A stretch of DNA of 64,000 bases from Pseudoalteromonas espejiana DSM 9414 (lineage in GTDB: Bacteria; Pseudomonadota; Gammaproteobacteria; Enterobacterales; Alteromonadaceae): NCBI RefSeq assembly GCF_002221525.1, contig NZ_CP011028.1, positions 2,739,001 through 2,803,000 of the forward strand, in the 5' to 3' direction. The position numbers were made by a program, and so were the translations under genes. Numbering within the stretch: position 1 is the stretch's first letter; every line of letters begins with the position of its first letter. Of the stretch, positions 60,001-64,000 are shown one piece after another. The notes under the pieces are model-generated. The model had not been told where the DNA came from, made no database searches, and saw only the letters and a list, made by a program, of their open reading frames with translations.

Positions 60001-63000
60001 CGCGGTGGTATCAATGTTACCGCTGGCGGTAATATCGTTGCTGTTGCCCGCTGCATCGCTAATAGTCGCTTCGATGCTGTAAGGGCCTTCGGCCAATGCG
60101 TTTGGCACTTCGACTGAGAAGTTGCCGCTGACATCCACGGTGGTGGTAAAGGTTTGCTCGACTCCTAAATCATCTGTAACAGTAAAGGTGATCACGGTGC
60201 CTTCTACCGCATCACTGGTGCCACTTAAGGTTGGGGTGACGTCGTTACTTGAACCTGGGCTGGTTAGCTCAAGCGTTGGGGCAATGGTGTCCACTTCCCC
60301 TGAGCCAGTTGCTGTTGCTTCATTGCCAGCGGCATCGCTTACGCTTGCACTTACTGTATAACTACCTTCAGCAAGGGCTGTTGTAACAGGCACTGACCAC
60401 GTGCCACTTGCGCCCACTGTGGCGGTAATGGTTTGCGCTGCACCGGCACTGTCTGTCACAACAATTGTGACTTCGCTGCCTTGTGGTGCATCGCTTGTGC
60501 CCGAGATAGTCGGTGTTGTGTCATTCCCCACGCCGTTATCTGTAATAGCAAGGCTTGGTGCGGTTAAGTCAATCTCACCGGTTTCGCTCGCGCTGCCAAT
60601 ATTCCCTAGGCCATCGCCTACTTCGGCGGTGACCGTGTATTCGCCTTCAGCTAAATCACTCGGGGCATCAACACTCCATACACCACCCGTTACGGTCGTA
60701 TCAACAGTCGTAATATTTCCTGCACTGTCTACAAACGTTAAGCTAATGGTGGTGCCATCGGCTGCATCGCTTGTCCCGTTAATGGTTGGCGTGGTGTCGT
60801 TGGTATCCACCAAGGCATTAATGCTAATACTTGGCGCAGTGGTATTCAGTGTCGCGGTTTCACTTAATGTGGTGGTGTTACCAGCGCTGTCGCTCACGCT
60901 TGCTTCAATGGTGAGCTCACCATCGCTTAAAGCGTTCGGTACATCCGCTGACCAGCTGCCATCAGCTTGTACTGTGGCGGTGAAGGTTTCGGTTGTGGTG
61001 CCATCGCTGACGCTGATACTAATCACCGTGCCCGCTGGCGCATTGCTGCTTCCGCTGATTGTCGGGGTGCTGTCGTTGGTCGCGCCTACGGTATCAAGCA
61101 CAAGTGTTGGTGCTAAGGTATCAAGGGTGCCCACTTGCACGGCGCCCCCGGTATTGCCTGCTGCATCGGTAATGCTGGCTTGCACACTGTAACTGCCGTC
61201 TGGTAATTCAGGGCTGGTTGCTTGCCAGTTGCCGTCGGCATCGACGGTGGCGGTAATCGGTGTTTCATCGCCATTACTGTCGGTGATGACAATGTTTACA
61301 ACGGTGCCTTCAGGCTCTGTTGAGGTACCACTAATAACTGGCGTACTGTCGTTGCCAAGGCCCAGTGCATCCACGCTCACAATCGGGGTGATGGTATCTA
61401 CATTACCGCTGCTGTTTGCGGTGGTGTCATTGCCTGCGGCATCGGTAATACTGGCGCTCACAGTAAAGTCACCTTGTGCGAGCGCACTTGGCACTTCAAT
61501 GTCCCAGTGGCCATCACTGCCAACGGTGGTAGTGATGGTTTGCACGGCGCCGTCGCTGTCGGTGACGGTGAGTGTGACCGTGCCACCAATTTCGTTACTG
61601 GTGCCTTGCAGTATTGGTGTTAAGTCGTTTACATCACCTACATTTTGTATCGTAAGCGTTGGTGCTTGCGTGTCGATAATGGTGGTTTCACTCACAGTGG
61701 TTTCGTTGCCCACGCTGTCGCGTACGCTCACTTCAATGGTGCTTTCCCCTTCGCTGAGTGGTGTACTTGGTGTCGCACTCCAATCACCATTTGCATCCAC
61801 AAGCGCAGTGATGGTTTGTAGGTTGCCATCGCTGTCGGTCACCACAATGGTTACTTGTGCGCCTTCGCCCGCATCACTTGTGCCACTAATAACAGGGGTG
61901 TTGCTGTCGCTTTGTGCGTCAACCTCAACCGTCAGCGTTGGTGGGGTGTTATCAAAGTCATCTGAGCTTATTGTGCGTGTATTACCCGCTGCATCGGTGG
62001 CTGTGGCGATCACAGAGCCCACATCCAGCAAAGAAATATCTAAGCCAATAAGTGACCAATTACCATCGGCATCAGTTGTGGTGGTGTAGGTGGCACCAAT
62101 ACCACCGCCAACCAGTTGCTCGGTAATGGTGATTTCACTGCCTGCTGGCAAGTCAGAGGTACCACTTAAGGTAACTAATAAACCAAGCTCAAAGGTCGGC
62201 GTAAAGGCAAGCGCCGGTGGCGTTACATCCACTTCGCCCGTATCGCTGCCTATGCCGGTGTTGCCCGCCGCATCGGTGATACTGGCGCTAACACTGTAGT
62301 TCCCTTCTGCTAAGTCTGTCGCTGGAGTGGCACTCCAGTTACCGTTGATATCGGTTTGCACATCAATGGTTTGAACTGCGTTGGCCGCATCCGTAAAGGT
62401 AACGGTGAGGGTGCTGTTTGGTGCATCACTGGTGCCTGTCACCGTTGGGGTGCTGTCGTTAGTGAGTATTGGCGCATCCACACTCACACTGGGCGCGGTG
62501 GTATCAATGTTACCGCTGGCGGTAATATCGTTGCTGTTGCCCGCTGCATCGCTAATAGTCGCTTCGATGCTGTAAGGGCCTTCGGCCAATGCGTTTGGCA
62601 CTTCGACTGAGAAGTTGCCGCTGACATCCACGGTGGTGGTAAAGGTTTGCTCGACTCCTAAATCATCTGTAACAGTAAAGGTGATCACGGTGCCTTCTAC
62701 CGCATCACTGGTGCCACTTAAGGTTGGGGTGACGTCGTTACTTGAACCTGGGCTGGTTAGCTCAAGCGTTGGGGCAATGGTGTCCACTTCCCCTGAGCCA
62801 GTTGCTGTTGCTTCATTGCCAGCGGCATCGCTTACGCTTGCACTTACTGTATAACTACCTTCAGCAAGGGCTGTTGTAACAGGCACTGACCACGTGCCAC
62901 TTGCGCCCACTGTGGCGGTAATGGTTTGCGCTGCACCGGCACTGTCTGTCACAACAATTGTGACTTCGCTGCCTTGTGGTGCATCGCTTGTGCCCGAGAT

Positions 63001-64000
63001 AGTCGGTGTTGTGTCATTCCCCACGCCGTTATCTGTAATAGCAAGGCTTGGTGCGGTTAAGTCAATCTCACCGGTTTCGCTCGCGCTGCCAATATTCCCT
63101 AGGCCATCGCCTACTTCGGCGGTGACCGTGTATTCGCCTTCAGCTAAATCACTCGGGGCATCAACACTCCATACACCACCCGTTACGGTCGTATCAACAG
63201 TCGTAATATTTCCTGCACTGTCTACAAACGTTAAGCTAATGGTGGTGCCATCGGCTGCATCGCTTGTCCCGTTAATGGTTGGCGTGGTGTCGTTGGTATC
63301 CACCAAGGCATTAATGCTAATACTTGGCGCAGTGGTATTCAGTGTCGCGGTTTCACTTAATGTGGTGGTGTTACCAGCGCTGTCGCTCACGCTTGCTTCA
63401 ATGGTGAGCTCACCATCGCTTAAAGCGTTCGGTACATCCGCTGACCAGCTGCCATCAGCTTGTACTGTGGCGGTGAAGGTTTCGGTTGTGGTGCCATCGC
63501 TGACGCTGATACTAATCACCGTGCCCGCTGGCGCATTGCTGCTTCCGCTGATTGTCGGGGTGCTGTCGTTGGTCGCGCCTACGGTATCAAGCACAAGTGT
63601 TGGTGCTAAGGTATCAAGGGTGCCCACTTGCACGGCGCCCCCGGTATTGCCTGCTGCATCGGTAATGCTGGCTTGCACACTGTAACTGCCGTCTGGTAAT
63701 TCAGGGCTGGTTGCTTGCCAGTTGCCGTCGGCATCGACGGTGGCGGTAATCGGTGTTTCATCGCCATTACTGTCGGTGATGACAATGTTTACAACGGTGC
63801 CTTCAGGCTCTGTTGAGGTACCACTAATAACTGGCGTACTGTCGTTGCCAAGGCCCAGTGCATCCACGCTCACAATCGGGGTGATGGTATCTACATTACC
63901 GCTGCTGTTTGCAGTGGTGTCATTGCCCGCGGCATCGGTAATACTGGCGCTCACAGTAAAGTCACCTTGTGCGAGCGCACTTGGCACTTCAATGTCCCAG
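39091..64000 (-). CDS. Giant bacterial Ig-like repeat surface protein (C-terminal 8,302 residues; 5' end beyond window)
   Basis: One uninterrupted frame from the stop at 39,091 to the window edge. The residue at 63,987 is an internal GTG (WDIEVPSALAQG), not a start. It is built of about 88 Ig-like domains of roughly 92 residues, each opening with a variant of VDTxAPTL, containing NDxTPTISGTSDAPxG and ending SVSASVSDAAGN, as in the Big_13/Bap family of giant adhesins. Nine domain types recur in fixed order as an 831-residue unit. The last 130 residues are a non-repeated acidic, Ser/Gly-rich tail ending ESGNNQTDI. I see no RTX nonapeptide (GGxGxD), LPxTG anchor or beta-barrel. The family is usually exported by type I secretion and mediates adhesion or biofilm formation; that role is inferred. 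Base composition is clearly more GC-rich than in the upstream glycan genes. Confidence 0.9.
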   Translation of the reverse strand, partial: WDIEVPSALAQGDFTVSASITDAAGNDTTANSSGNVDTITPIVSVDALGLGNDSTPVISGTSTEPEGTVVNIVITDSNGDETPITATVDADGNWQATSPELPDGSYSVQASITDAAGNTGGAVQVGTLDTLAPTLVLDTVGATNDSTPTISGSSNAPAGTVISISVSDGTTTETFTATVQADGSWSADVPNALSDGELTIEASVSDSAGNTTTLSETATLNTTAPSISINALVDTNDTTPTINGTSDAADGTTISLTFVDSAGNITTVDTTVTGGVWSVDAPSDLAEGEYTVTAEVGDGLGNIGSASETGEIDLTAPSLAITDNGVGNDTTPTISGTSDAPQGSEVTIVVTDSAGAAQTITATVGASGTWSVPVTTALAEGSYTVSASVSDAAGNEATATGSGEVDTIAPTLELTSPGSSNDVTPTLSGTSDAVEGTVITFTVTDDLGVEQTFTTTVDVSGNFSVEVPNALAEGPYSIEATISDAAGNSNDITASGNIDTTAPSVSVDAPILTNDSTPTVTGTSDAPNSTLTVTFTDAANAVQTIDVQTDINGNWSATPATDLAEGNYSVSASITDAAGNTGIGSDTGEVDVTPPALAFTPTFELGLLVTLSGTSDLPAGSEITITEQLVGGGIGATYTTTTDADGNWSLIGLDISLLDVGSVIATATDAAGNTRTISSDDFDNTPPTLTVEVDAQSDSNTPVISGTSDAGEGAQVTIVVTDSDGNLQTITALVDANGDWSATPSTPLSEGESTIEVSVRDSVGNETTVSETTIIDTQAPTLTIQNVGDVNDLTPILQGTSNEIGGTVTLTVTDSDGAVQTITTTVGSDGHWDIEVPSALAQGDFTVSASITDAAGNDTTANSSGNVDTITPIVSVDALGLGNDSTPVISGTSTEPEGTVVNIVITDSNGDETPITATVDADGNWQATSPELPDGSYSVQASITDAAGNTGGAVQVGTLDTLAPTLVLDTVGATNDSTPTISGSSNAPAGTVISISVSDGTTTETFTATVQADGSWSADVPNALSDGELTIEASVSDSAGNTTTLSETATLNTTAPSISINALVDTNDTTPTINGTSDAADGTTISLTFVDSAGNITTVDTTVTGGVWSVDAPSDLAEGEYTVTAEVGDGLGNIGSASETGEIDLTAPSLAITDNGVGNDTTPTISGTSDAPQGSEVTIVVTDSAGAAQTITATVGASGTWSVPVTTALAEGSYTVSASVSDAAGNEATATGSGEVDTIAPTLELTSPGSSNDVTPTLSGTSDAVEGTVITFTVTDDLGVEQTFTTTVDVSGNFSVEVPNALAEGPYSIEATISDAAGNSNDITASGNIDTTAPSVSVDAPILTNDSTPTVTGTSDAPNSTLTVTFTDAANAVQTIDVQTDINGNWSATPATDLAEGNYSVSASITDAAGNTGIGSDTGEVDVTPPALAFTPTFELGLLVTLSGTSDLPAGSEITITEQLVGGGIGATYTTTTDADGNWSLIGLDISLLDVGSVIATATDAAGNTRTISSDDFDNTPPTLTVEVDAQSDSNTPVISGTSDAGEGAQVTIVVTDSDGNLQTITALVDANGDWSATPSTPLSEGESTIEVSVRDSVGNETTVSETTIIDTQAPTLTIQNVGDVNDLTPILQGTSNEIGGTVTLTVTDSDGAVQTITTTVGSDGHWDIEVPSALAQGDFTVSASITDAAGNDTTANSSGNVDTITPIVSVDALGLGNDSTPVISGTSTEPEGTVVNIVITDSNGDETPITATVDADGNWQATSPELPDGSYSVQASITDAAGNTGGAVQVGTLDTLAPTLVLDTVGATNDSTPTISGSSNAPAGTVISISVSDGTTTETFTATVQADGSWSADVPNALSDGELTIEASVSDSAGNTTTLSETATLNTTAPSISINALVDTNDTTPTINGTSDAADGTTISLTFVDSAGNITTVDTTVTGGVWSVDAPSDLAEGEYTVTAEVGDGLGNIGSATETGIIDTTMPAIEVDTLSVTNDTTPTITGTANAPQGSTVTVEITDSNNVTHTVTTTLGANGTWSVAASQVLAEGSYTVSASVSDAAGNEATATGSGEVDTIAPTLELTSPGSSNDVTPTLSGTSDAVEGTVITFTVTDDLGVEQTFTTTVDVSGNFSVEVPNALAEGPYSIEATISDAAGNSNDITASGNIDTTAPSVSVDAPILTNDSTPTVTGTSDAPNSTLTVTFTDAANAVQTIDVQTDINGNWSATPATDLAEGNYSVSASITDAAGNTGIGSDTGEVDVTPPALAFTPTFELGLLVTLSGTSDLPAGSEITITEQLVGGGIGATYTTTTDADGNWSLIGLDISLLDVGSVIATATDAAGNTRTISSDDFDNTPPTLTVEVDAQSDSNTPVISGTSDAGEGAQVTIVVTDSDGNLQTITALVDANGDWSATPSTPLSEGESTIEVSVRDSVGNETTVSETTIIDTQAPTLTIQNVGDVNDLTPILQGTSNEIGGTVTLTVTDSDGAVQTITTTVGSDGHWDIEVPSALAQGDFTVSASITDAAGNDTTANSSGNVDTITPIVSVDALGLGNDSTPVISGTSTEPEGTVVNIVITDSNGDETPITATVDADGNWQATSPELPDGSYSVQASITDAAGNTGGAVQVGTLDTLAPTLVLDTVGATNDSTPTISGSSNAPAGTVISISVSDGTTTETFTATVQADGSWSADVPNALSDGELTIEASVSDSAGNTTTLSETATLNTTAPSISINALVDTNDTTPTINGTSDAADGTTISLTFVDSAGNITTVDTTVTGGVWSVDAPSDLAEGEYTVTAEVGDGLGNIGSASETGEIDLTAPSLAITDNGVGNDTTPTISGTSDAPQGSEVTIVVTDSAGAAQTITATVGASGTWSVPVTTALAEGSYTVSASVSDAAGNEATATGSGEVDTIAPTLELTSPGSSNDVTPTLSGTSDAVEGTVITFTVTDDLGVEQTFTTTVDVSGNFSVEVPNALAEGPYSIEATISDAAGNSNDITASGNIDTTAPSVSVDAPILTNDSTPTVTGTSDAPNSTLTVTFTDAANAVQTIDVQTDINGNWSATPATDLAEGNYSVSASITDAAGNTGIGSDTGEVDVTPPALAFTPTFELGLLVTLSGTSDLPAGSEITITEQLVGGGIGATYTTTTDADGNWSLIGLDISLLDVGSVIATATDAAGNTRTISSDDFDNTPPTLTVEVDAQSDSNTPVISGTSDAGEGAQVTIVVTDSDGNLQTITALVDANGDWSATPSTPLSEGESTIEVSVRDSVGNETTVSETTIIDTQAPTLTIQNVGDVNDLTPILQGTSNEIGGTVTLTVTDSDGAVQTITTTVGSDGHWDIEVPSALAQGDFTVSASITDAAGNDTTANSSGNVDTITPIVSVDALGLGNDSTPVISGTSTEPEGTVVNIVITDSNGDETPITATVDADGNWQATSPELPDGSYSVQASITDAAGNTGGAVQVGTLDTLAPTLVLDTVGATNDSTPTISGSSNAPAGTVISISVSDGTTTETFTATVQADGSWSADVPNALSDGELTIEASVSDSAGNTTTLSETATLNTTAPSISINALVDTNDTTPTINGTSDAADGTTISLTFVDSAGNITTVDTTVTGGVWSVDAPSDLAEGEYTVTAEVGDGLGNIGSASETGEIDLTAPSLAITDNGVGNDTTPTISGTSDAPQGSEVTIVVTDSAGAAQTITATVGASGTWSVPVTTALAEGSYTVSASVSDAAGNEATATGSGEVDTIAPTLELTSPGSSNDVTPTLSGTSDAVEGTVITFTVTDDLGVEQTFTTTVDVSGNFSVEVPNALAEGPYSIEATISDAAGNSNDITASGNIDTTAPSVSVDAPILTNDSTPTVTGTSDAPNSTLTVTFTDAANAVQTIDVQTDINGNWSATPATDLAEGNYSVSASITDAAGNTGIGSDTGEVDVTPPALAFTPTFELGLLVTLSGTSDLPAGSEITITEQLVGGGIGATYTTTTDADGNWSLIGLDISLLDVGSVIATATDAAGNTRTISSDDFDNTPPTLTVEVDAQSDSNTPVISGTSDAGEGAQVTIVVTDSDGNLQTITALVDANGDWSATPSTPLSEGESTIEVSVRDSVGNETTVSETTIIDTQAPTLTIQNVGDVNDLTPILQGTSNEIGGTVTLTVTDSDGAVQTITTTVGSDGHWDIEVPSALAQGDFTVSASITDAAGNDTTANSSGNVDTITPIVSVDALGLGNDSTPVISGTSTEPEGTVVNIVITDSNGDETPITATVDADGNWQATSPELPDGSYSVQASITDAAGNTGGAVQVGTLDTLAPTLVLDTVGATNDSTPTISGSSNAPAGTVISISVSDGTTTETFTATVQADGSWSADVPNALSDGELTIEASVSDSAGNTTTLSETATLNTTAPSISINALVDTNDTTPTINGTSDAADGTTISLTFVDSAGNITTVDTTVTGGVWSVDAPSDLAEGEYTVTAEVGDGLGNIGSASETGEIDLTAPSLAITDNGVGNDTTPTISGTSDAPQGSEVTIVVTDSAGAAQTITATVGASGTWSVPVTTALAEGSYTVSASVSDAAGNEATATGSGEVDTIAPTLELTSPGSSNDVTPTLSGTSDAVEGTVITFTVTDDLGVEQTFTTTVDVSGNFSVEVPNALAEGPYSIEATISDAAGNSNDITASGNIDTTAPSVSVDAPILTNDSTPTVTGTSDAPNSTLTVTFTDAANAVQTIDVQTDINGNWSATPATDLAEGNYSVSASITDAAGNTGIGSDTGEVDVTPPALAFTPTFELGLLVTLSGTSDLPAGSEITITEQLVGGGIGATYTTTTDADGNWSLIGLDISLLDVGSVIATATDAAGNTRTISSDDFDNTPPTLTVEVDAQSDSNTPVISGTSDAGEGAQVTIVVTDSDGNLQTITALVDANGDWSATPSTPLSEGESTIEVSVRDSVGNETTVSETTIIDTQAPTLTIQNVGDVNDLTPILQGTSNEIGGTVTLTVTDSDGAVQTITTTVGSDGHWDIEVPSALAQGDFTVSASITDAAGNDTTANSSGNVDTITPIVSVDALGLGNDSTPVISGTSTEPEGTVVNIVITDSNGDETPITATVDADGNWQATSPELPDGSYSVQASITDAAGNTGGAVQVGTLDTLAPTLVLDTVGATNDSTPTISGSSNAPAGTVISISVSDGTTTETFTATVQADGSWSADVPNALSDGELTIEASVSDSAGNTTTLSETATLNTTAPSISINALVDTNDTTPTINGTSDAADGTTISLTFVDSAGNITTVDTTVTGGVWSVDAPSDLPEGEYTVTAEVGDGLGNIGSASETGEIDLTAPSLAITDNGVGNDTTPTISGTSDAPQGSEVTIVVTDSAGAAQTITATVGASGTWSVPVTTALAEGSYTVSASVSDAAGNEATATGSGEVDTIAPTLELTSPGSSNDVTPTLSGTSDAVEGTVITFTVTDDLGVEQTFTTTVDVSGNFSVEVPNALAEGPYSIEATISDAAGNSNDITASGNIDTTAPSVSVDAPILTNDSTPTVTGTSDAPNSTLTVTFTDAANAVQTIDVQTDINGNWSATPATDLAEGNYSVSASITDAAGNTGIGSDTGEVDVTPPALAFTPTFELGLLVTLSGTSDLPAGSEITITEQLVGGGIGATYTTTTDADGNWSLIGLDISLLDVGSVIATATDAAGNTRTISSDDFDNTPPTLTVEVDAQSDSNTPVISGTSDAGEGAQVTIVVTDSDGNLQTITALVDANGDWSATPSTPLSEGESTIEVSVRDSVGNETTVSETTIIDTQAPTLTIQNVGDVNDLTPILQGTSNEIGGTVTLTVTDSDGAVQTITTTVGSDGHWDIEVPSALAQGDFTVSASITDAAGNDTTANSSGNVDTITPIVSVDALGLGNDSTPVISGTSTEPEGTVVNIVITDSNGDETPITATVDADGNWQATSPELPDGSYSVQASITDAAGNTGGAVQVGTLDTLAPTLVLDTVGATNDSTPTISGSSNAPAGTVISISVSDGTTTETFTATVQADGSWSADVPNALSDGELTIEASVSDSAGNTTTLSETATLNTTAPSISINALVDTNDTTPTINGTSDAADGTTISLTFVDSAGNITTVDTTVTGGVWSVDAPSDLPEGEYTVTAEVGDGLGNIGSATETGIIDTTMPAIEVDTLSVTNDTTPTITGTANAPQGSTVTVEITDSNNVTHTVTTTLGANGTWSVAASQVLAEGSYTVSASVSDTAGNAATATGAGEVDTIAPTLELTSPGSSNDVTPTLSGTSDAVEGTVITFTVTDDLGVEQTFTTTVDVSGNFSVEVPNALAEGPYSIEATISDAAGNSNDITASGNIDTTAPSVSVDAPVLTNDSTPTVTGTSDAPNSTLTVTFTDAANAVQTIDVQTDINGNWSATPATDLAEGNYSVSASITDAAGNTGTGSDTGEVDVTPPDLRIIPAFATGNLVSLSGTSDLPEGSVVTITEHLVGGLLGATYTATTDADGSWVVANITVPLLNLAYVTASASDAAGNAVTVNSLDFDNEAPALTVTVDALSNDATPVISGVTDMEAGTEVKLTVVDSAGQSQEFTAIVQANGGWSVEVPTELSQGQYTVTAEVRDEVGNLTTEQAQGEIDSIAPTLSVNPIDTTADTTPIISGTSDAIGADVIISIDGQTFFAVVGAEGNWQVEVPTALTDGSYTAQINVADEANNITNTTIDLTIDTQVPVVVLADITVFNTDTLIISGTSTEPTGTNVDIVITDSNGDTHTLLATVDASGNWQATAPSLPDGNYDVVVSITDDAGNTGSDSASSFVDTQAPNITIDALGTINNSTPTISGTSNEVEGTTITVTITDGDSVDTYTTTVAANGGWSLDVTIPLTDGQVTVSASITDTAGNTSSAEATATLNTNAPTININTIVDTNDQTPTLSGTSSAADGTEITVVITDIDNVSHTVTTTVLSGAWSVDATDILPEGEFTVTASVTEDGLTSNATSSGVIDLTAPALSINTLITANDTTPTISGTTTAPQGAIVVILITDSLGAEQTVNATVGANGTWSVAAPSALSEGVFSVNASTTDTAGNPVSTSATGTLDITAPIVTINDIVGSIDLTPSVSGTVTGATVGDSVVVVFIDAQGNEHSVNTNVQAGGTWTVEATNSLSQGGYSVEVFITDNAGNTGDALVSATIDTIAPEISIDQSSLELTQDNTPLISGTSNEANTNVIVTFTDSTGASHQMTVQTDANGDWQAAADNILADGVYSVSATISDAAGNISTDSKTGGEVDTVGPELTIVPTFLLGQLVTLSGTSDLGEGKTVTVTLELAGDLLDLTYDVTTDANGDWELVGLAVNVVGLSVVEASATDDAGNTTTITTADVDASTPLLNAVVNFVTGEGDLPIISGSTDQAPGTEVLVEVIDSDNVVQELVAIVQADQSWSVQVPQSLAEGLFSVTVNVLSEVGITATQLITDVVDTISPTLVLDVIGTTSDSSPIIQGVSDLINGVVEIQLDGGTVLTTTVDALGLFTLQLDALSEGQHVANVSITDDSGNVVTQTLEFVVDTLVPVVDILPLSISNTDILTISGTSEEAPGTEIDVTVIGSNGNETVFDALVGSDGTWSLLTTSLPDGIYSVFAGITDAAGNVGQSVTEQVTIDTIPPSLEIDAFGVLNTLTPTITGTSDEETGSLITVKITDSTNTLYEVTTTVLGDGTWLIVTPVLAEGDLTVEAISIDDAGNIATVTQTGTVSTTLPGLLINPIIDTSDTTPTISGTTDVLNGDVEVVITDSSGTATTYNTQAISGVWTLIPSVPLAEGAFTVDATVENLGLTSSTSLGGIVDLTPPTIEVDQLAVTNNPLPTITGTSDAPAGTTLSVVITDANNDSQTITAQVAGNGTWSVIATTPLSEGSFSATASISDTAGNSSSDTMVSSTDYTAPIVFIDAIAVGQETTPTITGSVTGSFAGAAVIVMFTDSAGASHSVEKTVGDDGTWSVKAEEVLSEGNYTVDVSIADGPGNIGTQSTSSTVDSGVTIDSGLVLTADQSPVVTGTAAPGESVTVTFSGPTESIVLIETVNASGAWSASPDTGLADGAYTVTAVATDASGNTTSSGSVSGLIIDTTPIGFEVIDFDPGILNVLLPSVEGTTEPDTEVYIIGSSLLGVDLLGLDLDVLELSSSFTSDSNGDWGGVLNLANLNIGGGEQYYFVTVDEAGNYLIKNTGNEVEQSGNMYTSQSSSGAGDTMPASFSEESALGDTQGEGLLSTETINLANAGAMASSSEQVVQVSETEPLNINDVIIDSETEQLLALNNLLDEEGSAIAYSPAQSGGSADEAAPAVDVQNQSEEMIKHLIESGNNQTDI
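39818..42290 (-). repeat. Oldest diverged copy of the nine-domain super-repeat
   Basis: About 2.47 kb encoding nine Ig-like domains in the same type order as the main repeat, but with extensive amino-acid divergence. It starts with a type 7 domain (ELTIVPTFLLGQLVTLSGTSDLGEG) and ends with a type 6-like domain (LTADQSPVVTGTAAPGES). A partial type 7 domain with the LLGVDLLGLDLDVLEL insert follows just before the tail. Confidence 0.8.
42291..44781 (-). repeat. Intermediate diverged copy of the nine-domain super-repeat
   Basis: About 2.49 kb with the same nine-domain order as the identical units, at intermediate divergence. Its type 7 domain reads LRIIPAFATGNLVSLSGTSDLPEGS against LAFTPTFELGLLVTLSGTSDLPAGS in the main unit. 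It joins the near-identical block abruptly at 44,781. Confidence 0.82.
45432..45625 (-). repeat. Alternative domain-4 cassette in unit 1
   Basis: Here domain type 4 reads MPAIEVDTLSVTNDTTPTI, with EITDSNNVTHTV and LGANGTWSVAASQVLAEG. The usual type has LAITDNGVGNDTTPTI and ITATVGASGTWSVPVTTALAEG. Flanking domains are the standard ones. The boundaries given are approximate. Confidence 0.8.
57895..58090 (-). repeat. Alternative domain-4 cassette in unit 6
   Basis: Same alternative type 4 domain as at about 45,430-45,625 and identical to it as far as I compared. It lies 12,465 bp away, exactly five units. All other complete or visible units carry the standard type 4 domain. Confidence 0.8.

Larger units (their letters stand above)
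44782..64000 (-). repeat. Near-identical 2,493-bp tandem super-repeat, 7.7 copies in window
   Basis: Units anchored on the VDVTPP codons: 44,782-47,274, 47,275-49,767, 49,768-52,260, 52,261-54,753, 54,754-57,246, 57,247-59,739, 59,740-62,232 and a partial one from 62,233. Each encodes nine Ig-like domains (831 residues). Copies differ by scattered single bases and by one replaced domain in the first and sixth units. The array continues past the window edge. Confidence 0.97.

Noticed and set aside
44900..63685. Long plus-strand open frames (up to 286 codons) repeated every 2,493 bp opposite the giant gene
   Set aside because: They are mirror frames caused by the repeated codon pattern of the sense strand. 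They have low-complexity Val/Ser/Pro composition, no ribosome-binding sites, and recur simply because the DNA repeats.
63985..63987. GTG at 63,987 as the start of the giant gene
   Set aside because: It is an internal valine in the sequence WDIEVPSALAQG that occurs in every unit. The frame stays open to base 64,000 with the repeat sequence continuing.
44782..64000. CRISPR-like or VNTR interpretation of the repeat array
   Set aside because: The repeats are 2.5 kb, coding, contiguous and without spacers.
1..64000. tRNA, rRNA, riboswitch or insertion-sequence features
   Set aside because: No such signature was recognised by eye on either strand; absence is not proven without a covariance-model or IS search.

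Overview
The window looks like a chromosomal segment of a marine gammaproteobacterium of the Alteromonadales, most likely Pseudoalteromonas or a close relative. The evidence is a single lateral flg gene cluster in the Vibrio/Pseudoalteromonas arrangement (flgA-M-N divergent from cheV-cheR, followed by flgB to flgL), several tandem flagellins followed by flaG-fliD-fliS and a Maf-type glycosyltransferase, and a pseudaminic-acid pathway (pseI, pseG). This assignment rests on gene order and protein recognition only.

Region 1 (about 1-15,600) is an AT-rich surface-glycan or flagellin-glycosylation island. It holds the 3' part of the pseudaminic acid genes (pseI truncated by the window edge, pseG), an FkbM methyltransferase and a PhyH-like dioxygenase on the minus strand. 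A plus-strand block follows (4,090-9,862): a radical SAM/SPASM protein, a zinc-ribbon methyltransferase, a class III aminotransferase, a small Maf/DUF115-like protein, a second methyltransferase and a family 2 glycosyltransferase. A converging minus-strand block (9,877-15,583) holds two family 2 glycosyltransferases, a two-part methyltransferase, a capsule-synthesis-like transferase and UDP-galactopyranose mutase.

Region 2 (about 15,750-38,920) is the flagellar cluster. Read on the minus strand it contains cheV-cheR, flgBCDE, flgFGHI, flgJKL, three flagellins, flaG-fliD-fliS-fliT-like and maf; flgA-flgM-flgN run on the plus strand. Recognisable -24/-12 (sigma-54) promoters precede flgB, flgF, flgJ, flgA and the middle flagellin. 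Sigma-28 promoters precede the two outer flagellins and flgM. Terminator hairpins separate these transcription units. Filament subunits are thus made in two regulatory layers, exported with FliS/FliT-like help, capped by FliD and probably decorated with nonulosonic acid by Maf using Pse products from region 1.

Region 3 (39,091-64,000) is one open reading frame running off the window: the C-terminal 8,302 residues of a giant surface protein built from about 88 bacterial Ig-like domains of about 92 residues. Nine domain types are arranged in fixed order as an 831-residue (2,493-bp) super-repeat. About 7.7 nearly identical copies fill 44,782-64,000, followed toward the C-terminus by two older, diverged copies of the same nine-domain order and a short acidic tail. 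An alternative domain cassette appears in two copies exactly five units apart. This repeat architecture is the most striking feature of the window. Its base composition is visibly more GC-rich than the glycan island.
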